Source: Enterococcus sulfureus ATCC 49903 (lineage in GTDB: Bacteria; Bacillota; Bacilli; Lactobacillales; Enterococcaceae). From it: a stretch of 64,000 nucleotides of DNA. The first letter of the stretch is position 1. Each line of letters opens with the position of its first letter. A program made the position numbers and the translations under genes. The notes under the pieces are model-generated. The model searched no databases. It was given only the letters and a program-made list of their open reading frames with translations, and was not told where the DNA came from. The stretch lies in contig NZ_ASWO01000003.1 in the NCBI RefSeq assembly GCF_000407605.1, positions 124,001 through 188,000 of the forward strand, given 5' to 3'. Below, in pieces: positions 37,655-45,346 of this stretch.

Positions 37655-38377
37655 ATGGGAATCAAAAAAGTATTTGAACGAAAAGAAACAAAATATATTT
37701 TGACAGCACAACAATTTCCTGCATTTTTTAGTGAATTACAACAATATATGGAAATCGATCAGTATGGCTTACATACGATTCAGTCCCTTTATTTTGATAC
37801 AAACCAAGATGATTTCATTCGACACTCGATCCAAAAACCAGATTATAAAGAAAAATTTCGCGTACGTAGTTATGGAATTGCAACAAAAGAAGGGTTAGTG
37901 TTTTTAGAAATCAAAAAGAAAGTAAAAGGTATCGTGTATAAAAGAAGATTGCCTTTGACATACGCTGAGTTTTTAATGTGGCAACAAACAAACGTCTTAC
38001 CAGAATCCATTTTGAACTCACAAATTGGCTTAGAGATTCAATGGTTATTTAAAAAACATCCAGATCTTACGCCGAGAGTATGTATCGTCTATGATCGCTA
38101 TTCACTATTTTATGAAGAAGATGACCAGTTTCGTGTGACATTTGATCAAAATATTCGGTTTTCAACAGAAGGTATGTGTCTACATGCGCCGCAAAACGAA
38201 CAATTAGTCGCACCAGAGATGGGAATCTTGATGGAAGTTAAAGCGATGGGAGCCTTTCCATTGTGGTTTGTTGAATTATTGAACCGCCATAGCATCCGCA
38301 AAAGTAGTTTTTCAAAATATGCTCAAACGTACCAACGACATTTATTTGTAAAGGAGGATGCAGCACATGTTGTCTAG
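37655..38377 (+). CDS. VTC-domain (polyphosphate polymerase-like) protein
   Basis: A 240-aa cytosolic protein of the VTC domain family, whose yeast member polymerises polyphosphate from ATP. Tunnel residues typical of the family are visible: RKETKY at about 9-14, YKEKFRVRSYG at about 66-76, and FLEIKKKVKGIVYKRR at about 87-102, with a late Glu in MEVKAMG. Bacterial homologues usually sit next to a DUF4956 gene, as here, and often with CotH, which is absent. The substrate in bacteria is not settled. GAAAGGAAG precedes the ATG. Confidence 0.85.
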   Translation: MGIKKVFERKETKYILTAQQFPAFFSELQQYMEIDQYGLHTIQSLYFDTNQDDFIRHSIQKPDYKEKFRVRSYGIATKEGLVFLEIKKKVKGIVYKRRLPLTYAEFLMWQQTNVLPESILNSQIGLEIQWLFKKHPDLTPRVCIVYDRYSLFYEEDDQFRVTFDQNIRFSTEGMCLHAPQNEQLVAPEMGILMEVKAMGAFPLWFVELLNRHSIRKSSFSKYAQTYQRHLFVKEDAAHVV

Positions 38378-39044
38378 TTTATTAACAGATACGCAACCAG
38401 CTGTTTCGATTTCAGGAATTTTTATTTGTTTACTTGTTTCATTAGGTTTAGGGATGCTAGTCGCTAGGATCCATATGGTACGTAATGTGTATACGAAAAA
38501 TTTCGTTATTACACTAGCTGTACTTCCTGTACTTGTTCAATCGGTGATTTTATTAGTCAATGGAAATTTAGGGACAGGTGTCGCCATCTTAGGCGCATTT
38601 AGCTTGATTCGTTTTCGTTCTGTTGCAGGAGGATCACGAGAAATCGCTAGTGTCTTTTGGTCGATGGGGATCGGATTAGCGACTGGTATGGGCTATGCTA
38701 TTTATAGTATTGTATTTTCCGTGATCGTGGCAGCCTTTTTGGTCTTGCTTTATACAACGAATTTTGGCTCAAAACCAGTTGTAGCGGAACGGGAATTGAA
38801 AGTGACGATCCCAGAAGATTTAGATTATCCAGGATTATTTGATGATTTATTTCAAAAATATGCGTATCAAAACCGTCTACAATCTGTTCGCACGACCACG
38901 ATGGGAAGTTTGTATGAATTACGTTACGTTGTTTTACTAAAAGAAGAAGAAAGTGAAAAAGCGTTAATCGATGAAGTTCGTATTCGAAATGGGAATCTAC
39001 CCGTAGTATTAGGGAAAGTAACCAGCAATAAAGATGAATTATAA
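38367..39044 (+). CDS. DUF4956 membrane protein
   Basis: A 225-aa protein with four predicted N-terminal helices (about 15-35, 45-65, 68-85, 100-130), the family phrase GAFSLIRFRSVAGGSREIASVFW, and a cytosolic C-terminal alpha/beta domain. It overlaps the VTC gene by 11 nt. AAGGAGG lies 9 nt before the ATG at 38367; the in-frame ATG at 38358 is too close to it. It is probably the membrane partner of the VTC protein, by constant co-occurrence rather than direct evidence. Confidence 0.83.
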   Translation: MLSSLLTDTQPAVSISGIFICLLVSLGLGMLVARIHMVRNVYTKNFVITLAVLPVLVQSVILLVNGNLGTGVAILGAFSLIRFRSVAGGSREIASVFWSMGIGLATGMGYAIYSIVFSVIVAAFLVLLYTTNFGSKPVVAERELKVTIPEDLDYPGLFDDLFQKYAYQNRLQSVRTTTMGSLYELRYVVLLKEEESEKALIDEVRIRNGNLPVVLGKVTSNKDEL

Positions 39045-39050
39045 TCAATC

Positions 39051-39086
39051 AAAAACGTCGGCTGAGTAATCACCGACGTTTTCTTT
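39051..39086 (+). terminator. Probable terminator after the DUF4956 gene
   Basis: AAAACGTCGG pairs with CCGACGTTTT, 11-nt loop, followed by CTTTC; the T-tract is imperfect. Confidence 0.75.
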
Positions 39087-39093
39087 CGTTGTT

Positions 39094-39110
39094 TGTTAAA
39101 AAAAGTAACA
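39094..39110. promoter_or_regulatory. GlnR/TnrA-type box 1 upstream of amt
   Basis: TGTTA-N7-TAACA is a perfect match to the GlnR/TnrA operator pattern, about 90 nt upstream of the amt -10 box. Confidence 0.72.
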
Positions 39111-39200
39111 TGGATATCGGAATTAGCCTAATAAATTATGGTGAAACTACAAAAACAGTTTATTTTCGTGTTTGTTTTTATGGAAGCGTTCTATTTTTAG

Positions 39201-39206
39201 TATAAT
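39201..39206 (+). promoter_or_regulatory. -10 box of the amt-glnK promoter
   Basis: TATAAT 84 nt before the amt ATG. A cre-like TGGAAGCGTTCTAT (39181-39194) lies where the -35 would be; the -35 itself is poor. Confidence 0.55.
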
Positions 39207-39239
39207 TATGAAAAAATAGCTAGTTTTTTCTCATTTTTA

Positions 39240-39258
39240 ATGTTAGGATATCTTACAT
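39240..39258. promoter_or_regulatory. GlnR/TnrA-type box 2 downstream of the amt promoter
   Basis: ATGTTA-GGATATC-TTACAT, a perfect ATGTNA-N7-TNACAT palindrome, between the -10 and the ribosome site, a position suited to repression. Confidence 0.75.
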
Positions 39259-39289
39259 GAAAGAGAAACGTTAGAGAGGGGAATGAAAT

Positions 39290-40507
39290 ATGGAAGCAGG
39301 AAATATCGCATTTATTATGATTTGTACCGCAATGGTGTTTTTAATGACACCAGCATTAGCCTTTTTTTACGGAGGATTAGAGCGTCGTAAAAATATTTTA
39401 AACACGATGATGATGTCGATTGGGACGATGGGATTAGCGTCAATTATTTGGATCGCAGTCGGATATAGCTTATCTTTTAGTGGAGATGGTTCATTTGTTG
39501 GAAACTTAAATCATATTTTCTTTCAGGGTGTTTCAATGACAAAAGGTGATGGTATTCCAGAAGGACTATTTGCTTTATTTCAAATGATGTTTTCTTTGAT
39601 TACAGCAGCGATCTTAACTGGATCGGTAGTTGGAAGAATGCGATTTCCTGCTATTTTATTGTTTTTAGCTTTTTGGCTAGTAATCGTATATGCACCGATG
39701 GCTCACATGGTTTGGGGTGGTGGATTTATCGCTAGTTTAGGAGCTATCGATTTTGCTGGAGGAACAGTAGTCCATATTAGTTCAGGAATCTCAGGTTTGA
39801 TTTTATGTATTGTCTTAGGACAACGTCGTGAATTCAAACAAGCAGAATACCGTCCACATAACATCCCTTTTGTTGTATTAGGCATGGGGTTACTATGGTT
39901 TGGATGGTTCGGGTTTAATGCTGGATCAGCATTAGCCGCTGATGGTTTGGCAATTCAAGCATTTTTAACGACTAATACAGCTGCCAGTGCCGGAATGTTG
40001 TCTTGGATGTTAGTTGAACGATTATCGACAGGGAAACCTACTGTTGTCGGTGCATGTACCGGAGCGGTTGTTGGTCTAGTTGCCATCACTCCAGGAGCAG
40101 GATTCGTGTCGATCTGGGCCTCGATTGTTATTGGTGCATTGGTTAGTCCATTCTGTTATTACAGTATTTCGATTATCAAACAAAAATTTGGTTTTGATGA
40201 TTCATTAGATGCTTTTGGTTGTCATGGTATGGGTGGGATCTTTGGATCAATTGTTACCGGGATTTTCGCCGATCCAGCAGTAAACGGGAGTGCTGGATTA
40301 TTATATGGCGGTTTTGATCTTTTCTGGGCACAAATCGAAGCTACAGTGATCACGATTGTATTTGCGGGCCTTGCCAGTCTCGTTATCATTTATATTGTCA
40401 AAGCCATTATGCCAATTCGCGTATCTGCTAAAAATGAAGCACTAGGACTAGATCATAGTGAACATTCAGAAAATGCTTATCCAACTTTTGTTGGTTTAGA
40501 TTCTTAA
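39290..40507 (+). CDS. amt: Ammonium transporter (Amt/Mep/Rh family)
   Basis: A 405-aa protein with 11 predicted helices. The twin pore histidines are in VVHISSG and GCHGMGG, the conserved Asp is in GAIDFAGG, and the N-terminus has the ALAFFYGGLERRKN motif. It conducts ammonium into the cell and is normally gated by the PII protein encoded just downstream. GAGAGGGG lies 9 nt before the ATG. Two GlnR-type boxes frame the promoter, so expression should rise when glutamine is low. Confidence 0.95.
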   Translation: MEAGNIAFIMICTAMVFLMTPALAFFYGGLERRKNILNTMMMSIGTMGLASIIWIAVGYSLSFSGDGSFVGNLNHIFFQGVSMTKGDGIPEGLFALFQMMFSLITAAILTGSVVGRMRFPAILLFLAFWLVIVYAPMAHMVWGGGFIASLGAIDFAGGTVVHISSGISGLILCIVLGQRREFKQAEYRPHNIPFVVLGMGLLWFGWFGFNAGSALAADGLAIQAFLTTNTAASAGMLSWMLVERLSTGKPTVVGACTGAVVGLVAITPGAGFVSIWASIVIGALVSPFCYYSISIIKQKFGFDDSLDAFGCHGMGGIFGSIVTGIFADPAVNGSAGLLYGGFDLFWAQIEATVITIVFAGLASLVIIYIVKAIMPIRVSAKNEALGLDHSEHSENAYPTFVGLDS

Positions 40508-40524
40508 AAAGGAGCCTGGAATAC

Positions 40525-40872
40525 ATGAAAAAGATTGAAGCGATTATTCGACAAGAAAAATTAGAAGACATCAAAGAAGCGATTCAACAAAAATTTGAAG
40601 AGCAACCGACAGGAATGACGGTCAGTCAGGTTTTAGGTTTTGGACATCAAAAAGGCATGAAAGATTATGTTCGTGGACAGGCAGTTATTCCGGCTTTTGT
40701 CTCAAAAGTAATGATCAGTTTTTTAGTAGAAGATCAACAAGTCGATCCTATTTGCCAATTGATTGTAGACATTTGTCAGACGGGGGCAGTGGGTGATGGC
40801 AAAATCTTTATTTATCCAGTAGAAGAAGCGATTCGCATTCGAACAGGGGAACGCGGAGCAGCTGCTATTTGA
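40525..40872 (+). CDS. glnK: PII nitrogen regulatory protein
   Basis: A 115-aa PII protein with the family C-terminal signature TGAVGDGKIFIYPVEEAIRIRTGERG. The T-loop (GFGHQKGMKDYVRGQAV) keeps normal length but has Val at the position of Tyr51, the uridylylation site of enteric PII; a Tyr occurs six positions earlier. That fits Gram-positive PII, which is usually controlled by ADP/ATP/2-oxoglutarate binding only. It starts 17 nt after amt and should plug Amt when nitrogen is ample. A perfect palindromic terminator follows. Confidence 0.93.
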   Translation: MKKIEAIIRQEKLEDIKEAIQQKFEEQPTGMTVSQVLGFGHQKGMKDYVRGQAVIPAFVSKVMISFLVEDQQVDPICQLIVDICQTGAVGDGKIFIYPVEEAIRIRTGERGAAAI

Positions 40873-40908
40873 AACGAACAGGATGCATGCATCCTGTTCG
40901 TTTTTTTA
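40872..40908 (+). terminator. Intrinsic terminator after glnK
   Basis: AAACGAACAGGATGCA/TGCATCCTGTTCGTTT, a perfect palindrome followed by a T-run. Confidence 0.92.
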
Positions 40909-40981
40909 CGTAATCTTCATCGAGAATTAATATTGAGATGATACCCTAAACGTATAAAATCGGTTTAGGAGGTTAGATGAG

Positions 40982-41731
40982 ATGACAAAAATATTTGCCC
41001 ATCGGGGGAGTAAAGGGACACATCCTGAAAATACATTAGCGGCATTTCGACATAGTATTGAACTAGGTGTAGATGGTATTGAATTAGATGTTCATCTGTC
41101 AAAGGATCAAGAACTTGTGGTCATTCATGATGAAACACTTGAGCGTACAACGAATGGCTCAGGATTTGTTTATGAACATACACTTGCCGAGCTAAAAGAA
41201 CTCAATGCAAGCAGTTGGTTTTCTCTTTATGATGATGTCCAACAAATCCCAACACTAGAAGAAGTGTTGACACTGTGCAACCATTTAGGATTTACTGGAA
41301 TCGTAAATATTGAAGTCAAGACAGATCAAATCGACTATCCGATGATCGAAGAACGACTTGTTTCTCTCTTACAACAAGAAAAAACCTTTATCCCAATGTA
41401 TTCTAGCTTTAATTTGCTGACTTTAGATCGATTGCATAAACTAGATCCTATTATCAAAAAGGCATGGATCATGGAAGGAACTGATAGTACGATTGATTTT
41501 GCAAATTACTTTCAAGCGATCGATAGTATCCATCCAAACTTTGAATGGGTCGTGACTGCACAAGAAGAGTTGTCTGGGTTTACCAAATCAATTCGTCCTT
41601 GGACGGTCAATCAAGAGTCTGAAATGTGGATGTGTTTTGAAAAGAAATTTTCTGGGTTTCATACTGATTATCCTGAAAAAGCACTAGCACTTAAACAGCT
41701 TTACGTACAAAACCAAGTTGTTACGTACTAA
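40982..41731 (+). CDS. Glycerophosphodiester phosphodiesterase
   Basis: A 249-aa cytosolic protein of the GDPD family. FAHRGSKGTHPENTLAAF near the start holds the first catalytic His and Glu, and IELDVHLSKD plus VVIHDETLERTTNG the metal ligands and second His. It cleaves glycerophosphodiesters from lipid or teichoic acid turnover to glycerol-3-phosphate and an alcohol. No signal peptide. AGGAGG lies 9 nt before the ATG. It appears monocistronic. Confidence 0.92.
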   Translation: MTKIFAHRGSKGTHPENTLAAFRHSIELGVDGIELDVHLSKDQELVVIHDETLERTTNGSGFVYEHTLAELKELNASSWFSLYDDVQQIPTLEEVLTLCNHLGFTGIVNIEVKTDQIDYPMIEERLVSLLQQEKTFIPMYSSFNLLTLDRLHKLDPIIKKAWIMEGTDSTIDFANYFQAIDSIHPNFEWVVTAQEELSGFTKSIRPWTVNQESEMWMCFEKKFSGFHTDYPEKALALKQLYVQNQVVTY

Positions 41732-41837
41732 TTATGGCGAATTTGAGAGTATAAATAAGTGATCGATTTGAAACAAAGTTTTAAAAGAATAATACGTAAT
41801 TGTCAATTTAGTAAAATACATTGAACTAGCTGCAGAA

Positions 41838-41877
41838 TAAAAAAGGCCCCCTTCTTTGTAAGATGGGGGTTTTTATG
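41838..41877. terminator. Terminator between the GDPD gene and a small minus-strand ORF
   Basis: CCCCCTTCTT pairs with AAGATGGGGG with one mismatch, A-run before and T-run after, so it could work on both strands. Confidence 0.8.
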
Positions 41878-41879
41878 TA

Positions 41880-42047
41880 TTAAGTTAAATCAGTCAAACG
41901 AGCTAAAAATAATTTATGTTCTAGATGATCTCCATGTACGATTTCAACGACGGCAGTATTGGTAAGTACAGTGACAATTTTTACTTTATACCGACCTTTC
42001 AAGCCAATGATTTTTGTTTGGTAGGTTTGGTTCGTCGCAATAGTCAA
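41880..42047 (-). CDS. Small protein of unknown function
   Basis: A possible 55-aa protein starting at a TTG with AGGGGG 7 nt upstream. It has a beta-type pattern (KIIGLKGRYKVKIVTVLTNTAVVEIVHGD) followed by basic and Leu-rich residues. It ends exactly where a terminator begins, which supports it being expressed. A longer form from TTG 42077 would add a hydrophobic N-terminus but lacks a ribosome site. No family recognised. Confidence 0.45.
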   Translation of the reverse strand: MTIATNQTYQTKIIGLKGRYKVKIVTVLTNTAVVEIVHGDHLEHKLFLARLTDLT

Positions 42048-42407
42048 AAAAATTCCCCCTAATAAGATGATAGTCAAACAAGCAACGATAAAAAGTTCAT
42101 GTATTCACTAATTTACGTTACTAAACAACTGAAATTAAGAATTAATTGAGAACATTGATTAGATTAAAATGATTATAACACGGTATGTAAAGTTTTCAAG
42201 TGTTTTCAGAAATAAATATATATTTCCTGAAACTAATTATTATTTGTGAAATTAAAATCAAATTATGTGGGAAATAAATAATAAATCGGAGCAGAGGTAA
42301 AGGATTTATTAAAAAAATCAATAAATACAGGTGTTATGCATATCATGTCTCATTTATTAGGAATTTTTGTTATACTAGAGGCAACACAAAAAGAGAGGTT
42401 GACAATT
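42048..42407. other. AT-rich intergenic region before the HAD gene
   Basis: About 360 nt without a credible gene. A TATACT (42370-42375) about 33 nt before the HAD start is a likely -10. No further structure seen. Confidence 0.5.
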
Positions 42408-43223
42408 TTGACAATAAAAGCAATTGTAGTAGATATGGATGGTACTTTTTTAAACGAGGAAAAAGCGTATGATCGTGAGCGTTTTTTACGTTTAAAAGAG
42501 ATGATGAATGAACGTGGTATGCATTTTGTAGTTGCATCTGGTAATCAATATGATCGATTGATCGAGTATTTTCCAGATTTTGGAGAAAACTTATTTTATA
42601 TTGCCGATAATGGTGCTGATGTTCGTTATCATGGAGACGTACTCGCAAGTCAGACATTGCCACAAGCGCTTTATCCTGTCTTAATTGATTACATCCAAAC
42701 ACATTTTAAACAAGCACATATGATTTTGACTGGTAAAAAAGGTGTATATGCTTCTGAACAAGAAAATGCTCAATTTTTGGAAATGGCAAATTTCTTTTAT
42801 CCTAAAATTGATTTAATTGATTTTTCAGCGCCGATCAACGATGAGATTTTTAAATTTGGTTTGAATTTTCCGGTGTCGATCGTTCACGAAGCTGTTGCTG
42901 AATTAAAATCAGTCTTTGGAGATAAAGTACAAATCGTAGCAAGTGGTCATGGAGCGATCGATGTCGTGTCAAAAGATGCTGGAAAAGAAGTTGGTATTCA
43001 AAAAATGCTTGAGTTTTTTGAATTAGAACCTCAAGAAATCGCAGTCTTTGGCGACAACTATAATGATATTGGGATGTTCAAATTAACTCCGCATAGCTAC
43101 GCCCCTTCAAATGCAGTACGAGACATCAAAATATTAGCAAAAGAGATTATTGGATCAAATGAACAACAAGCAGTCTTAGAGAAAATGGAAACCTTGATCA
43201 ATTTAGTCCCAGTATATGCATAA
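42408..43223 (+). CDS. Cof-type HAD-superfamily phosphatase
   Basis: A 271-aa protein with HAD motif I DMDGTFLN near residue 8, motif II around VVASGNQ, motif III Lys in SKDAGKEVG, and motif IV FGDNYNDIGMF. The large C2-type cap marks the Cof/YidA group, which dephosphorylates sugar phosphates, FMN or similar small molecules; the substrate is not predictable. The frame extends to 42336, but AGAGAGG lies 9 nt before the TTG at 42408, which gives the usual short N-terminus. Confidence 0.87.
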   Translation: MTIKAIVVDMDGTFLNEEKAYDRERFLRLKEMMNERGMHFVVASGNQYDRLIEYFPDFGENLFYIADNGADVRYHGDVLASQTLPQALYPVLIDYIQTHFKQAHMILTGKKGVYASEQENAQFLEMANFFYPKIDLIDFSAPINDEIFKFGLNFPVSIVHEAVAELKSVFGDKVQIVASGHGAIDVVSKDAGKEVGIQKMLEFFELEPQEIAVFGDNYNDIGMFKLTPHSYAPSNAVRDIKILAKEIIGSNEQQAVLEKMETLINLVPVYA

Positions 43224-43271
43224 AATACCGCTATTGTTTTCTATAAAGAAAGCAATAGCGGTATTTTTTTA
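43222..43271. terminator. Bidirectional terminator between the HAD and choloylglycine hydrolase genes
   Basis: AAATACCGCTATTG pairs with CAATAGCGGTATTT; continuing pairs shorten the loop. Confidence 0.9.
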
Positions 43272-44246
43272 AAGGATATGCGTAACAAAATCTTGTGTAA
43301 TCGGAAAATCTTTTGGCTCTTCTAATGATAATAGTTCTTCTGTGAGCGTTAATTGATAGGTTTCAGACTGTGTGTACGGTCTAAAGAAATAACTTCTTTT
43401 TTTCGTATCGTAGAACGCTTTGTATTGAGTGTAGTCGATGCTACCGTCATTTTTGATATTTACACCCTTAGGAATCGTGACCGTTTCTAACAAAGAGAGC
43501 GTATTTGCTAGTAACGCATCATATCCTTGTTCTGTTTGGATATTGGCACGTAAAAAAGCCATACGGACAAAACGTTCAGGGCCGGTAAATCCTCCTGGTA
43601 GACCAAATGTACCTGATCCTTGCCCAAAAGGATGCGCTGTTAGTTCTTGGAAATTTTTTGTTGCAAAGTTTTGCGTTTGTAAACCAATATAGTTGTTTAA
43701 ATTTTTTAAATGCCATTCTAGTTCAGGACTATTTGTCATAACATTTACTGGATTTTCTTTTAGTTCAAGTCCTTTTGCAGAGCTTTCCAAGACGATTGTT
43801 TCACCAGTTTCATCAGATACAATAAAGTGTAAAGGTAACACGACTTGCAAAATTGGATTTTTAGCTGCGACTAGTTGAATCGTTGTAATGTTTTGTTTTA
43901 GTGAAGCTACAGAATCAATCGTGCCTAAAATCCACATCAACAATTCATGTGGTGCAAGGTTTAATTTGGTAGCATCTGATTGTTCTTGGTACACAGCTTC
44001 ATTTGGAAAATAAAGTTCCATCACGGTTACACCTTTTTCATTGATCCCATCTGCGAGCAAATCGCCCATTTTAGGGTTTCCTGTTCCCATAAAGCCGTAA
44101 GGAAACGAGATCTCACGACCAAGTTGTGTATGAAAAAGATAGTTTCTCGGAAATACAACAGGTCGACCATCTAGTTCAAAGCCAAAGTCCATTGTACGTG
44201 CAACAATTGTTGTATCAGCATCTTGTAAAGTAAAACTTGTACACAT
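43269..44246 (-). CDS. Choloylglycine hydrolase family protein (Ntn hydrolase)
   Basis: A 325-aa Ntn hydrolase of the bile salt hydrolase/penicillin V acylase family. Met removal exposes the nucleophile Cys2 (MCTSFTL), with Arg17 and Asp20 in ARTMDF and Asn residues in the FPNEAVY and VMTNSPELEW segments. The N-terminal pattern resembles the YxeI/penicillin-acylase branch more than enterococcal Bsh, so bile salts may not be the substrate. The frame begins at 44270, but GAGGA 7 nt before the ATG at 44246 and the need for Cys2 fix the start. No signal peptide. Confidence 0.85.
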   Translation of the reverse strand: MCTSFTLQDADTTIVARTMDFGFELDGRPVVFPRNYLFHTQLGREISFPYGFMGTGNPKMGDLLADGINEKGVTVMELYFPNEAVYQEQSDATKLNLAPHELLMWILGTIDSVASLKQNITTIQLVAAKNPILQVVLPLHFIVSDETGETIVLESSAKGLELKENPVNVMTNSPELEWHLKNLNNYIGLQTQNFATKNFQELTAHPFGQGSGTFGLPGGFTGPERFVRMAFLRANIQTEQGYDALLANTLSLLETVTIPKGVNIKNDGSIDYTQYKAFYDTKKRSYFFRPYTQSETYQLTLTEELLSLEEPKDFPITQDFVTHIL

Positions 44247-44313
44247 GTAGCATTCCTCATTTCTATTCAATTCATTTCAACGTAAGTGTACCACTTTTTT
44301 TGAAAATTACCGA

Positions 44314-45036
44314 TCAAAATGTAGTAGGATGTCTTCTAGCAAAATCGTAAAAACGAAATTTATCGACTCGATGACGACTTTCTGTATATTGAAATTGTTG
44401 AGCATTGGCTAAAAATACCCTACTTTGGATTGACACGATATTGACATCATTATGATTTAAATCAAGATACAGTCGATCAGCTTCTTGCAAGTGGTCAATT
44501 CGAATTTCTTTTTCAGCAAATGAAATATTAAGATGCAATGTTTGCTCGAAATATTTATAAATCGAATCACTCGCAATCGATTCATCTAAATTTGGCACAT
44601 AACGACAGGCGATATAATCTTTATCTAAAATTACTTTTTGATGATCGATTTCACGTGTACGCAGTAAAATCCAAACCTTTTCACCGATTTCAAAGCCAGT
44701 TGTAAGACTAGTTGCTTCATTGATCGTATCTTCAGCCAGTAACACGACTTTAGTATGGCCACTGTAGCCATAAGAATTTTGAAGTTCTTTATAACTAGTT
44801 AATCCAGAAATTGGGAAGCGAAGTTGTTCACGTTTTAAAACAATTGATCCTTTTCCTTGGATTTTTTGGATATATCCATTTGCCATCAAACGAGCTAAAG
44901 CCTTGCGTACTGTATCACGAGATACGTTATACTGTTGGCTTAGTTGATGCTCACTAGGTAAATATTCACCCGGTGCGAATTCTTCTTTCAAAATATGATT
45001 TTCTAATACTTGATAGATCATTTCATAAACTTTCAT
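44314..45036 (-). CDS. treR: Trehalose operon repressor (GntR family)
   Basis: A 240-aa GntR/HutC-type regulator: winged HTH at about 1-68 (LPSEHQLSQQYNVSRDTVRKA) and a UTRA effector domain at about 90-235. It lies divergent to treB-treC with palindromic operators between. By analogy with Bacillus TreR it should leave DNA on binding trehalose-6-phosphate. AGGAG lies 8 nt before the ATG at 45036; a GTG three codons upstream overlaps that site and is less likely. Confidence 0.92.
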   Translation of the reverse strand: MKVYEMIYQVLENHILKEEFAPGEYLPSEHQLSQQYNVSRDTVRKALARLMANGYIQKIQGKGSIVLKREQLRFPISGLTSYKELQNSYGYSGHTKVVLLAEDTINEATSLTTGFEIGEKVWILLRTREIDHQKVILDKDYIACRYVPNLDESIASDSIYKYFEQTLHLNISFAEKEIRIDHLQEADRLYLDLNHNDVNIVSIQSRVFLANAQQFQYTESRHRVDKFRFYDFARRHPTTF

Positions 45037-45346
45037 TAGTAGCACTCCTAACTTGTACGTATTTCCTCAATACAAGTATAAAATAAATCAAAAAAATCTA
45101 CAACGAATAAAAAGATTAGAGAAATTTAATGAAATCAACGGAATATAGATTACTTGTGGGATGAATTACCAACAACAAACTGTTTATTAGTTGATTTTCT
45201 TAAGAAATAGACGGTAAAATGAGAAAAATCTAGTAAATAAGAAAAATAAGCATTGTTTTTATTATGCAAGCGCTTTACAAACTATTTTTATTTTCGTATA
45301 GTGGACTTAAGATAACTTGTACCTACAAGTGAAAGGAGAACAGATC
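45037..45346. promoter_or_regulatory. treR/treB divergent control region
   Basis: Rightward promoter: TTTACA (45274-45279), 17 nt, TATAGT (45297-45302). A cre-like TGCAAGCGCTTTACA (45265-45279) overlaps its -35, and the palindrome ACTTGTA-CC-TACAAGT (45315-45330) sits just after the -10. Leftward promoter: TTGTAG (45103-45098), 17 nt, TATACT (45080-45075). The same two half-sites, ACTTGTA (45051-45057) and TACAAGT (45071-45077), flank its start. This fits TreR repression in both directions plus CcpA control of treB. Confidence 0.78.

Noticed and set aside
43269-44246. Bile salt hydrolase with certainty
   Set aside because: The Cys2 Ntn-hydrolase core is clear, but substrate-loop sequence resembles the penicillin acylase/YxeI branch, so only the family is called.
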